NCBI GenBank assembly: GCA_013433145.1
Contig: CM024174.1
Location: forward strand, 3,558,336-3,622,335
Direction of reading: 5' to 3'
DNA: 64,000 nt
Source: Ascaris suum
Taxonomy: Eukaryota; Nematoda; Chromadorea; Rhabditida; Ascarididae
The position numbers and the translations under genes were made by a program. The notes under the pieces are model-generated. The model saw only the letters and a list, made by a program, of their open reading frames with translations, made no database searches and had not been told where the DNA came from. This document shows, in pieces, positions 13,879 through 25,168 of this stretch (within the stretch, counting starts at the first letter, position 1; each line of letters starts with the position of its first letter).

Positions 13879-14450
13879 ATGATTGGTGCCGAAAAGTTCA
13901 GTTTTTCAGCTGCTTTCCTAAAGAACTGTGAGAAATTGAATTCTTTTCTTGCTTTCCAGCTTTCGTTCGCAACTTCTGTAAATGGCATTCGTAACATTGG
14001 TGTTATGGTCAATTCTGAACTCCATTGGAGGTTGCAGAGTTTAAATATTGCTGAAAAAATTGCAAACTGTAGTCTTTTCGATTCGCAGCATGCATGTATT
14101 CGTGCATTATCAAGGACTTCATCATCTACTGTCGGTTCATTCTGGAATATTTGTCCCTATGCGACCTTCCTTATTCGGTTTCTGATATCAGATTGAATGG
14201 CGCACAATATCATCGCCTTTATGAAATGCGGTGCTCACTTGGTAGGGAACTCTTCGGAAAAACTCTTGCCTCTGAATCTACAACCTGCTGGCAAGCACTG
14301 ACGATCTGCATCAAGAATATCGATCACTGTTTGCTGCAGCTGAATGGAGTAGAAGTTCCAGTCACGGCGCAAATGGCGTTTATTGTTTATTCGCTGTTAA
14401 TATGCCTCAATTCGAGGTTATTAAAGAGGGGAGAGCAAATCACATTGTAG
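13879..14450 (+). CDS. Unrecognised two-exon gene, ~158 residues
   Basis: Exon 13879-13977 (ATG just after a 3' splice-like AG, donor GTAAAT) joins in phase 0 to exon 14073-14450 (acceptor CTGTAG, stop TAG), giving about 158 residues. The second exon is the better supported part: 125 codons, balanced composition, predicted helical and rather rich in Cys and Leu, including RLNGAQYHRLYEMRCSLG near its middle. I do not recognise the family. The 5' end is uncertain: another coding-like segment begins with an ATG at 13713 (MDSCRTFVQHEMPHH...) and could be an alternative first exon. The stop codon is only 28 bp from the stop of the convergent glycine-rich gene. Confidence 0.5.
14379..14391 (-). terminator. 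Two AATAAA signals (minus strand) inside the opposing gene
   Basis: TTTATT on the plus strand at 14379-14384 and 14386-14391 reads as two AATAAA signals on the minus strand, about 95 nt beyond the stop of the glycine-rich gene. They lie within the coding exon of the convergent plus-strand gene, so the two transcripts probably overlap. Confidence 0.5.
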
Positions 14451-14478
14451 TTAGTTAGAAAGTGGTGTGTTGCACTGT

Positions 14479-15185
14479 TCATCGGGGGCCCAAATAACAA
14501 GACACATCGGTGCGCATCTTCGGACCATCATCAGCACCACCACCGCCTCCACCTGTGCCTCCTCCTCCTGTGCTTCCTCCAGTTCCGCTTCCTCCGCTTC
14601 CGCTTCCTCCGCTTCCGCTGTTAAAATAGCCACCTGAAATTTGTCGCATTCGTGGCATTTACATAGGGTGATGCCATTGGACATTGGCAGCTGTTTGCTC
14701 CTGGGAACCTAATCAACTGCAATGCATCTATGCCGCGAATTTGGTGCCGTTCTTATATCCGAAAAAACTCCTAGCAAAAACTATGACCGATGTCAGCGAC
14801 AGCTGAATTAAAATTCAAAAGGGCGTCGGAAGACATCAGTCATTATAACGCATGACAAGAGACATTTACGAGAGACTTCTCATAAACGATTCCTACTGAT
14901 TCACGGCAATAGTTCAGCTCAGCCGACACAGCACAGTAATTTGATGACTGTTTTCGAAATTTTCCTAAGCAAATGACCGAGGCTCAAACGTTTTAGAGTC
15001 CCATATGATAGCTTTTACATGCAAGATTGCCCTTTAAGAGAGCAAGATAAAAACCACAAACCTCCACCATCATCGCCTCCGTACGCATATTCTTCACGTT
15101 GGTATCCTCCTCCGCCACCTCCTCCTCCACCACCTCCACCACCTCCTGAACCTGGTGGTGCCATATAACAACTCACATCTCCCAT
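14479..15185 (-). CDS. Glycine-rich small protein, copy 1 (92 residues)
   Basis: Two exons: 15185-15062 (ATG at 15185, phase 1, donor GTTTGT) and 14633-14479 (acceptor TTTCAG, stop TGA). The protein starts MGDVSCYMAPPGSG, runs through a poly-glycine block, then YQREEYAYGG, crosses the intron inside a Gly codon, continues with a Gly/Ser segment and ends DDGPKMRTDVSCYLGPR. There is no signal peptide or membrane segment. The two cysteines sit in near-mirrored end motifs, DVSCYMAPP and DVSCYLGPR. Copy 2 at 17.3-18.0 kb shares this plan, the intron phase and the last 17 residues. I do not know the family; the low complexity suggests a structural or condensate-type role, which is only inference. 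Confidence 0.75.
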
Positions 15186-15232
15186 CCTCCGCGACACTTG
15201 TAGCAGGAATGACGGCACACGCACTCGAAGGC

Positions 15233-15240
15233 CTTTTATA
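15233..15240 (-). promoter_or_regulatory. TATA box of glycine-rich copy 1
   Basis: TATAAAAG on the minus strand, 55 nt upstream of the ATG. The same octamer sits 56 nt upstream of copy 2's ATG, embedded in otherwise diverged DNA, which supports a real core promoter and a short 5' UTR. Confidence 0.6.
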
Positions 15241-17203
15241 CTTTATTTTCTGGACGGAAATTTTCATCGATGCGTGGAAGAGCCGTAATATGTGAAATAG
15301 CTCATGCAAAATCAGTTTGTCAACGATAACCTATAAAATATCGTTATACAGCTTGTGGGGAACGCTTGAAAACGGCGAGAGCAATCAAAAGTCCGCGTGC
15401 GAGTCTGCAGAGCTTCAAATATGTCAACATGTGTGTGCGAATGAATGCAATCATTGCACTCAGTTGAAGTGGCGAAAAAGCGGGCGAACGCCCGAGGGAA
15501 TGCCGATGAATTATGCAAATTTCGCTGTTGCCGCAGCTAACAGAGCAAGTGGTCATATGAACGCCAAATACGCATGCAAGATCAGTTGGCTGGAAGTTGA
15601 ACGTATGATCATTTATACGAGGGTTAACCAAGCATAAAAGTAATCGAACAAGCGAAGATATGGACGAAGGCACGGTATTGTTTATTATTATTAGGTATAT
15701 CGCTTGTGTCCGCCTCATTGCCTGCTCGCTTTCATTTTTCGTTGGCGTTCTCATGATCATTCAAGAAATCAGTTGCCAGGTAATTAAATTTGCATTTTAA
15801 CCACTTTCACTCATATAATAAATCTATTCACCCTTTTTTAAACCCGTCCCACCAAATATTGCACAACTTGTGACCTAAAAATTATATCGTTGAGAGGTTG
15901 CAAATTCTTGTACCGAAGATTGGAGAACGTTCGAGCATGGAGGCAAGAGGTCTAAAGCCGAAATACATTTGACAGAAAAATTGCTTTTGTTACATCGAAA
16001 TGAAACTATGCGCTAAACAAGTTGTTTTCATTCCTTCAACAGTCTTTGAAATATTTGTAATGGTCAATCTTTCAGTTCACTTATATCATGCCTAAGCATC
16101 ATTTTTTTTCCAACATGATTTCATTGAACTCTTCCATCTTGCGCTTACAGCTCCAAGCATTTCCAGTGGCACCCAGCAGTATTCGCTTAGAGCAACATTT
16201 TCGAGAATTCGCTCTTTCACTTCGGCTTTGAAACCTAAAGAGTATATGCTCATTTTCTAGCATAATCTATAGATAAACTACGGTAGCAGGTTAAAGCGAT
16301 GTTAAAGGTGTTCTACATGAGGCGAAGAAGGAAGTATTCGAATAAGCGCAACAAAGTAATGGAAATATTGAACTAGTGAAGCAAACTTCAGAGAACATCA
16401 ATGAAACAAATAGAGACAAACTCGTTGCATCCTTAAAAGAAAATAATATATGTGGTCGGATTATAGATGGTGAAGAAGCTATGCGCAGCAGCGTTATTTC
16501 GATAAGCGCCTTCACTATGAAATAATCAAACATCAATAAAAAATACCACAACGAAAAAATAACGGATTTGTCGGAGTGCGGCTGAGGTTTCAGCGTTTTA
16601 GGGAATTTCTTGCTGATTTTCGTCGTGTTAATTGTACGTGTATGATTAGATCCTTGTCACGTTGTGAAACGATATGTTGACCACCTGATACAGCCATACC
16701 CAACGCTTCCTTTCAGACTTGTTTTAATTCGCAAAAAGCCTGCTTGTATTCTTTCAAATCGTATATGCCAAGGTTCTTCTCACGTTACACTACTTGAGTA
16801 TCATTTCATTTGTACGAAAGCACGTTCATTAGACTTTTTTGTCTTGCGCTCTAGGCATGATGTGTTAATTGATGAAAAGACAGATTGATCTATGTCACAT
16901 ATTTACGATGTATCTAATGGCGTGATCATTTGCCCGGAATCATCACTACATATGACACAGCGCTATTGAGTCAATGACATGGTCGCGGCTCGATCGCTGG
17001 ATTTATTCTTTTCATGAGAATATGTTGTCCGGCATATCCAGTTGATCGTTGAAGACCCGTTAAGGTTGTATTGATATCAAAAGTATTTTGCCATAATCTC
17101 CGCAAACAATGCTTCTCGAATGCCTCACTATGACTAGGGAAGCGTTAACGTCTCGAAACGAAGAAGTCCTCTTCAAAAGCAAGAAAGGCGAGCGAGAATT
17201 GAG
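15241..17203. other. Interval between the glycine-rich genes; no gene assigned
   Basis: Overlapping open frames of 106 codons (plus, 15317-15637) and 138 codons (minus, 15344-15760) share a locally GC-richer block. Neither has convincing splice sites or a recognisable product. The rest has only short frames. The block lies just upstream of copy 1 and may be promoter DNA. Confidence 0.35.
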
Positions 17204-17209
17204 TTTATT
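17204..17209 (-). terminator. AATAAA signal of glycine-rich copy 2
   Basis: TTTATT on the plus strand reads AATAAA on the minus strand, about 90 nt beyond the stop at 17296, the same spacing as in copy 1. Confidence 0.5.
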
Positions 17210-17295
17210 TGCTTGCTAATCAACATGCAGGTACTCTCATGATTTCACATCGGGAAAATTGAAATTCGGGTTTCTGAAGCGATGTTTAATGTCAT

Positions 17296-18040
17296 TCATC
17301 TTGGACCCAGATAACAGGATACGTCGGTGCGCATCTTCGGTCCATCGTCTGTGCTGCCTGTGCTGCCCGTGGTGCCACTGCTGCCACTGCTGCCACCACT
17401 GGAGCCACTTGAATAGCCACCTGAGTAGCCACCTGCATAGCCACCTGAAACTGGCAGTGGATAGCGCAAAAGGTCGAGTTTGGTTATAGGTGAATTTAAA
17501 TGATTAGATCAAAGTTATGAGGTATGCGGCTGATTGTCTTAGTTTTTGAGCGATTAGCTACTTCTTGCCGCCATGAGGCCCTCTCTTCCGGACTAAAAAT
17601 GTTTGGCCTTCCTGTGGCCCAAGTTCCAGCTTAGTATGCTGTTCACTGTCTGTTAGCCATATGGTGCTGTCCTTCTAACGAACTTCTTATATTTGCGCGT
17701 CAGTTCTTGCGCTGCTTTTCTTTCCACAATTCGTAGTCTAGTCTATTCACTGCTCCATGAGATTATTATATGCCATCCGCCACATCAATGCACACGCTCA
17801 AATGAATTCAGATCAACCTCCTTTGCAAAGCTGCGAACTAGACTGGACCCGGAAGCGCTAGCAGCGACACCGCTTGCAGCGCCGATGCAATGCTTCAAAC
17901 AACGTACCTCCACCACCTTCATTGCTTTCTCCGTAGGCATATTCTTCACGTTGGTATCCTCCTCCGCCGCCACCGCCTCCTCCACCACCCCCACCACCTC
18001 CTGCACCCGGTGGTGCCATATAACAGCTTACATCGCCCAT
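17296..18040 (-). CDS. Glycine-rich small protein, copy 2 (93 residues)
   Basis: Two exons: 18040-17908 (ATG at 18040, donor GTACGT, phase 1) and 17444-17296 (acceptor TTTCAG, stop TGA). It starts MGDVSCYMAPPGAG, has a poly-Gly block and YQREEYAYGE, then after the intron three GGY units, a Ser/Gly/Thr segment and the end DDGPKMRTDVSCYLGPR, identical to copy 1. The middle differs (GGY and GSS repeats here, GSG and TGG there), as expected for slippage-prone repeats under weak constraint between conserved ends. Same strand and order as copy 1, about 2.1 kb away: a tandem duplicate. Confidence 0.75.
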
Positions 18041-18088
18041 CTCTCGCGAATGTTTTTAGCACGAATAATGAAGAATTCTCTTTGGCGT

Positions 18089-18096
18089 CTTTTATA
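18089..18096 (-). promoter_or_regulatory. TATA box of glycine-rich copy 2
   Basis: TATAAAAG on the minus strand 56 nt upstream of the ATG, matching the position in copy 1. Confidence 0.6.
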
Positions 18097-18370
18097 CCAT
18101 CTAGTTCCTCGTGAAATTTGCAAGAATGCAAAAAAAAAATCAAGAAAGTGAGAGTTACAAAAAGCGAGTAGAAATTATGACACTTGCGATATTGTGTTTG
18201 TTTTTTTTTTCGATGTGAGATCACTCCACCAAGGAACTACTGTCGCTATATTATTTGTTTGCAGATAAAAATGCACATCTCGTTTTTAGCCGGGCAAGGC
18301 GAAATTTATGAGAACAGCAAGTATCTATGAGAACGTCAAAATCACGGAACAATGGGAAAAACTTACTAGA

Positions 18371-18707
18371 CTACTGCGCCATATAAAGGCGTTCCATTTC
18401 CACTCCACGCATATCAAGACTCACAATTAAAAATTCTCTCTCTTTCATAGGTCAATGCCTTTACACGACCCATCGGGCCTTACTCGCAAGGGAATTTGTA
18501 CTCTTCCTCTCGAGGCACACAGGCTCCGATGGAGTAATCATGGTTCATCAATAGTGATACCTTCGTGATGGTCCATACGACTTCTCGACAATGTCGTCCA
18601 CTGTATTATGACGAGGGATGAGCTGGATCGAGCACACGCATTCATGACCACCAGATATCATCCGAATGCACACTCCGAGGGAAAAGTGCGGACCTATCTG
18701 GTAACAT
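18371..18707 (-). CDS. 3' end of an unrecognised minus-strand gene
   Basis: Exon 18707-18561 (acceptor CTTCTAG, donor GTATCA) encodes a Cys-containing segment including VDDIVEKSYGPSR and joins in phase 2 to a last exon 18419-18371 that reads LDMRGVEMERLYMAQ and stops with TAG. An alternative uses a frame ending PREEEYKFPC with a GTAAGG donor near 18,483 that also enters the same last exon in phase. The antisense strand is open over much of the first exon, so strand is not certain. Upstream exons were not found. No family recognised. Confidence 0.35.
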
Positions 18708-18719
18708 CTAGAAGTCATT

Positions 18720-19890
18720 ATAGACGCGGCCGGGGAATATTCGATTTCCATCGATTTAAGATGTACTGCTTCTGTTTTTAGCTCCTTCGGTTTTCCATCA
18801 CCTCACTTTTTGTCTCTTTATGTGCCAATTGAAAGATAGTATTTCGATATTTCAGCGTGTTCAGAGTCACAACCCTATAATTTTGTCTAATAGACAATCT
18901 TTTAAGCAAGCCGTTGAATATGGAACAAAATCTTCCCTCTTTTAGTCTCCTAAAATCTAAACGATTAGAAGTTGTTGAAAGTTTCCTTCGAGTTGTGAAG
19001 CCTAGGCCATTCGGCATTCTATGGAAGTAAAATCAGTCGCGCTTCATGGCTTTTCTCCCATTGCGGATGATCGAATTCGAAAGAAATGCATTTTTCGAAG
19101 GTCAATTCTCCGTTTAAATTCTTTGTTTCAATCTGGGAAGAGTGCCGTCGAGATGAACGGGTCCACTTGTGTGCTTAAATGGAATCACCTGGATACGCCA
19201 AGCGCAGGATCGTCGAAGCATACAGAAGAACGATTGCAGCTGCGTCAATGAAGAGAAAAGAGCATCAACTATGTCACAATAGCAAAGTTTTCGACAAAAC
19301 ACGTAAACACACCGCACATAGGAAAATTTTGATTCTTTCAATGTGCCATACAAGTTTCACTGAAATTTACATATTTTGCCTGTGAGTGCATTAATATATA
19401 TAAGAAGAAAGTTCTCATGAGTAACAGTGTTCTACGAAGTAGCGTTCATATACGGTCTGCACCGAAGGGTCAAGAGGTCAGGTTTGAGAGTGTGCGGCCG
19501 TTTATCCTTTCGTCTTCTTGATGTAGTTGTCTTGAGCGAGGGATGAGAGTCTGCAAACGAAATGCGAGAAGCGATTGCCGATCTTCGTGTTCTGTCGCTA
19601 ATTTTTATCGACTTCGAGACTTCGTTGTTATCTAGCTGCTGCAATACTTTTGTATTTTTTTGTGGAGGATGACGAGGTGGAAAGTACTTTGATATTGGTG
19701 GAATTGTCTCTCCAGAATCCTTGTTCTAAGCTCCCTGAATCCACACTTGAAGGCAGCAGCGTTCATGTTGATCATGCGCTTTTTACGGCTCTTCTGCGAA
19801 CAGCCCTCCTTCCCACCCCTCTCCCCCTTCTTCCATCTGAAGGATAACACAGATGTCCTTCCGGCCGCCCACATTTAAAAATAAAGAGGT
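18720..19890. other. Upstream region of the PEPCK gene; no gene assigned
   Basis: Several 65-80 codon frames occur on both strands (for example minus 18778-19017), but I could not connect them by splice sites. The interval presumably includes the PEPCK promoter. I recognise no element in it. Confidence 0.35.
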
Positions 19891-19901
19891 GCTGTTTCAG
19901 G
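19891..19901 (+). promoter_or_regulatory. 3' splice site one base before the PEPCK start codon
   Basis: GCTGTTTCAG is followed by a single G and then the ATG at 19902. In nematodes such a site right before the start codon is typically where a spliced leader is added. It could also close a 5' UTR intron. Confidence 0.55.
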
Positions 19902-22900
19902 ATGGCGACGTGCGTATCGCTTAAACCGATATCGGACGTGGATTTCTTGACTGCGACTGTCGATAAGAAGAATATTTCCAACTCCATTCCCGTGATCAGG
20001 GTAGGTTGTGCATTGCTATTTATACGACTCTTAATCATAGACTGTTCTGGTACAATCTTTCAATGTTATACACTGAATCTACATGTAAGTTCTTAGAAAC
20101 AAGTTTCGAAAAAATTCTTCTGATTGCAACACCGCACAGATCTAAATGGAAGCTTTTCATGTTTGCTTTCTACAACATCATCAATTTTTAAAATAAGCCT
20201 TCGATTAATAAAAGAAGAAGGAATCTACTGCGATGAGCGCAAAGAAGGCACTTGGCCTCGAGTGCATGTTTGAATGTGCTAGGAACAAGGTGATATGCAC
20301 TGGCGATGGAATGCAATGCGGATCCATCCCATCATTTTCCTCAGCAAGGGTTTCCTGCCCAACTTCACAAAGCAGCTGTTTTAGTATACTTGAAAGGAAA
20401 TAGATGGTCGCTAATCTTCTCATAGTGAAATTATTCAGGGTGGTTTAACTTCGATGTCGCCAAAAGTACAGCGTTTTGTTGTGGAGAAAGCAATTCTCAT
20501 GAGGCCGAAGGATATCTACATCGTGGATGGAAGCCGGGAGCAAATCGAGGAAATCAAGAAGCAACTCATCAAAGACAAGATGATGTTCCCACTCAAGGCT
20601 TATGAAAACAACTGGATCGTTAGAACTGATCCAAAAGTGATTTTCCATTTCTTAGCTGCTATTGTCTTAGGGATCGAGGTATTTGGCGACTGATTCTTTT
20701 CGGCAATATGAGCTATCTGCGAGCGCTCCTTGAAACCCTTACATAAGTAAATCTTCTTTCTTTCACTCTGGTAGGGCAGCTAATGCCATTTTGCCGCATC
20801 CAGTCTACCGACGGTTTTTGGCAGTGTTCGCTGAATTACGAGAAAGTTCATGTGCTAAGTAAACACCGTTCAAGACTTCTACGTTTTGATGACAGACGCC
20901 AAACGAGAAAAATATAAGCAATGATGGTGAGTGATGCAAAATAACCCATGCATGGTTGGTAGAACCATGTTCACTCTCACTGGATCGATCGAACTTTATA
21001 GGATGTAGCACGTGTGGAGAGCAAAACGTGGATTGTGACTCCGGACAAGTACCAGACAGTATGCCATACACCACCAGGAGTTGAGCCAATTATGGGACAT
21101 TGGATGGATCCGGAGCAGTTCAAAGCCGAGCTCGATTCAAGATTCCCCGGATGCATGAACGGTGAACTTCTGAGTTTTTATAGCGTTGCGGGTTTCACGA
21201 TTTTCCATCCTTTGAATGTGGAGATGATAAGGAATCAAATTTTACTTCGCTTTCCTATGGGCATGGACACAAAGCTTAAAATACATAAATATTTGACTGA
21301 TAACTCTTAATGGTTGAATCTTTACCAATAATCGCTTATGTCGTCAATAAAAAACTTTCTCTATCGTGAAGGAAAATAAGAGATGTAAGAGTTTTGTTTT
21401 TGTTTTTCACTGCTTGAGTTTTTCATCGTTTCCGACAGCTTTACAGGGCGCACGATGTATGTCATACCTTACTCAATGGGACCGGTTGGTGGCCCAATCT
21501 CCAAGAACGCTGTTGAGGTTGGTTGCTAGCTCATAGAAACTTAGGTACGTGAGAGTGACATCATATGACGCTTCAGTTTCATTTCATGCTAGTCGCTCGT
21601 TCACTGAAATTGCACATTAGACAACGAGTCATCAAACCAGCTTACTTATTTCACCGAATTAGACTAGTTCAGGTAAGAATGCACTTTCCAGACAGCTTTT
21701 TATTAAGTGACCACATAAACTGACCCAGCTGACCAGCACCTCAGTTGACTCATTGCACTGCCTTAACTAATCGTTGTTGTATTTCAGTTGACCGACTCAG
21801 CGTACGTCGTGCTGTGCATGATCATCATGACGCGTGTATCGCTGAAGGTGTTCAGAGCGATTGGTAATGGGGAATATGTGCGATGCATTCACTCTGTCGG
21901 AGTGCCACATCCAGTTACTAGTAATGTTTGCACTAAAAAGAATATCTATAAGTTGAACAAATATGACAGTTGCAGTTCCCTTGTCTGATTTCTCATTCAT
22001 ATTTCAGGCCGTATTTAGAGGTGCTTTAACGCTCATCATTGGCCTTCCGCTCCCTTAGAATCGGAGGTTATTTGCATCGAGACATAGATCCACAGAAGCT
22101 CACCAGTATAGTCCCATCCCCTTTTCAACGAGTTTACTACAACTACCAGTTAAACTTGAAGTAACTTTCACAGGAACAATCGTGAACAACTGGTTGTGCA
22201 ACCCGGAGAAAACGATTATAGCGCATCGTCCAGCTGAGCGTGAGATCTGGTCGTTTGGTTCAGGCTATGGTGGCAATTCCCTTCTCGGCAAGAAGTGCTT
22301 CGCCCTCCGTATCGCCTCAAATATCGCTCGTGATGAGGGCTGGCTAGCTGAGCATATGCTTGTCATGGGTACGTTTATAATCTAGAACTTGCAATTTTGT
22401 CAGCAAGAATCGTAAGAACTGCTTAATGGAATATTTGGAGTTTTGAAGTGGACTATGCGATATGTGACGATTTCGCGTGATGGTGAATGATGATTGAATT
22501 TTAGGCGTCACCCCGCCCGGTGGCAAGGAGCATTTCATTGCGGCGGCGTTCCCATCCGCTTGTGGAAAAACCAATCTCGCCATGTTACAGCCAACACTTC
22601 CCGGATGGCAAGTTCGCTGTGTGGGTGAGTGAAGTTGCTTCTTCGGCCCCTTCTAGGGGGAAAACTTATCACTGATGCGATATGTGCAATAAACGTTGCA
22701 TACACGATCATTCAAGAATCGGATATGTTGTTCATTTGACGCCAATTTTTTCGCTTAGTCTAGTCAACCTGGCATTGGAAGTACATTGACGGTGGCGATG
22801 CTGCTAAGAGTGTATGAAGCTCTATAAGGTGGTTATCATTAAGTCATAACAGCAGCCTGGATTTCTAAACTTCAGGAGATGATATCGGCTGGATGAAGTT

Positions 22901-24972
22901 TGGAGAAGATGGTCGTCTTTATGGTATAAATCCTGAAGCGGGATTCTTCGGTGTATGCCCTGGGACGTCATCGAAGACGAACCCCATGGCTATGGCCACA
23001 TTCCAAAAGAACAGCATCTTCACCAACGTTGCTGAGACGGCCAATGGCGAATTCTTCTGGGAAGGGATGGAGTGCGATCTTAAGGTTTGTGCTCATTGCG
23101 CTACCTGTCATTCATTTGGGTAGGGAGCGTAAGCGTTACTGAGAATTCAACTTTTTGAAGCATATCTTTACTTTGCGAAGTTTTAACATCAGTGGCTATG
23201 GCTAAAGACATTCCGCACAGTTATGAGAAGACTTGGAGAGGAAAAGTTTCACCCATCGAAGAAAGCCACTGAGTCTTTCCAGGATCCAAATGTGGAGATG
23301 ATCAACTGGCTGGGGCAGAAATGGCGCATTGGTGACAAAGGAGAAGCTGCACATGCGAACTCACGTTTCACCACGCCAGCTTCTCAATGTCCGATCATCC
23401 ATCCGGAATGGGAGTCCCCCAAAGGAGTGCCAATCGATGCCATCGTCTTCGGTGGCAGAAGGTCGGCATTTTCATTTAGATGGAACACCTTGCGCAACAT
23501 ATCAGGGAATTATGAAGGTGGTTAGAAGCCGTCTTTGCTGTGATTTGATGAAAACGGTGTGAGTCGCGAGCAGTACGCTAATGGCCGTAGTCTACAAAGC
23601 AAATGGGCATCATTAAACCTATTGCACAGTTTCTGCTGGCTATCTACTGGCTGTTTGCTGTAACGAATGCTGGTATTTAGAATGGATTTATTCCTTGGAC
23701 AAGTTCGAGTTCATTCGACGTGCAGAACTTGATATCCATCCAAGTCGATCCGTAGGTTACCGAGCGACTACTTGAGCCCCTAGATTCATGACAAGACGTT
23801 CCCGATCTTTATGAACGACTGTAGATTGACCAACCATTTGTGAGCAAACAATTCAACATTAGGTAGCGCCTAATTCGCGCCCACATCACCTCCAACGCTT
23901 CATTCGTAGTCACGGCTATGCTATCGTAGAAAGAGATGGAAACGACAGTGATTCTGCAGGCCAACAGGCGTGCCGCTAGTGATAGAATCGTTCTCTTGGC
24001 AACACGGTATTTTCACTGGCGCTGGAATTAAGTCTGAGGCTACAGCAGCTGCAGAGCACAAAGGCAAGAAAGTGATGCATGATCCGATGGCTATGCGTCC
24101 TTTTATGGGCTATAACTTCGGCAAATACCTCCAGCACTGGGTCAATCTCGAGAAGGGACATAAGGTTTGTTTGATTTCCTAATATGGCAAAATTCGTCTT
24201 TTTAGCTTTCGCTCATAAGCAAAGCGAAACCAATCATTCATCGGAATGGACAGGTCGATCAAAACCAGTCACCTGTGGTAGATCGCCGACGTCAAATGAT
24301 AAAGCAACCGCCTCAGCAAACTATCTGGCTGCGGTGGATGAAGGTTTTCATTATTTATAGGTGCCAAAAATCTACCATGTAAACTGGTTCCGTAAATCAG
24401 CGGATGGGAAGTACCTGTGGCCCGGATTTGGCGAGAATATTCGAGTTCTCGACTGGATTATTCGAAGATGCGACGGTGATCAATCGATTGGTCGTGAAAC
24501 AGCTGTCGGCATCGTGCCGACCGAGGGATCTATTAACCTAACTGGCCTTACTGGGATCAACACAGAGGAACTTATGAGCATCCCCAAGGAATATTGGAAG
24601 GAGGACGCCAAAGAGGTTCGCAACTTCTTCGAGACACAGGTTCGTAATTTTCGAGCCATTGCTAACTTAAGCACGTGGTTCTGGAAGTAGGCCGCATAAA
24701 ATGCATTCATTTCTGGAGCATTGTTTTGCCTGGGCGATAGACTTTGTTTAGAAAAGCGACGAAACATCAGATTGAGATAGGGATTGGCTGATGCCGAGTT
24801 GCAGTTAATGTGGAAAGGTTTACCTTTGTGTTGTTGCAAACCACATTTGGAGGGAATAGCGACTGATCAGTGAAATCCTTGGCTCAGCAGTGATTTTCAG
24901 GTAGGCCCGGATCTACCTGCCGAAATTCGTGCGCAGCTCGACGAGCAAGAGAAGAGGATCAATGCTCTCTAA
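19902..24972 (+). CDS. pck: Phosphoenolpyruvate carboxykinase (GTP)
   Basis: Twelve exons join in phase: 19902-20000, 20439-20636, 21002-21161, 21447-21517, 21788-21920, 22174-22368, 22505-22624, 22876-23084, 23283-23461, 23960-24164, 24361-24639, 24901-24972. They give 639 residues, close to the family's usual 620-650. The enzyme makes phosphoenolpyruvate and CO2 from oxaloacetate and GTP, or works in reverse to fix CO2 in anaerobic worms. Visible hallmarks in order: [38 protein letters not shown] (metal-binding His), [13 protein letters not shown] (P-loop with the active-site Cys), DDIGWMKF (metal-binding Asp), [40 protein letters not shown] [10 protein letters not shown], and HVNWFRK. No mitochondrial presequence is evident, so it is probably cytosolic. 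One oddity: the usual NNWPCNPE reads NNWLCNPE. Family assignment is secure; which nematode paralogue it is cannot be told. Confidence 0.95.
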
Positions 24973-25168
24973 CGTGATCACGAATGCTGGATCTTCCAGC
25001 TATCACTCCCTGCTATGCACAAATCCACTCGTTCCCCCTTCCTTCTGCACCTTTCACTCTTCTTATCCGGGATATGGTTCACTTGGGTCGACTTTTTTAC
25101 CGGTGCAGTATTGTTCTATGCATCAGTGTTAAAGCCTCATGAATTGTTCCCGTCATCTCACAGACCAA

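Noticed and set aside
21162..21310. In-frame extension of PEPCK exon 3
   Set aside because: It is intron sequence. The GT at 21162 joins in phase to the exon at 21447, which restores the conserved PEPCK sequence.
24480..24839. 119-codon minus-strand frame
   Set aside because: Antisense shadow of PEPCK exon 11.
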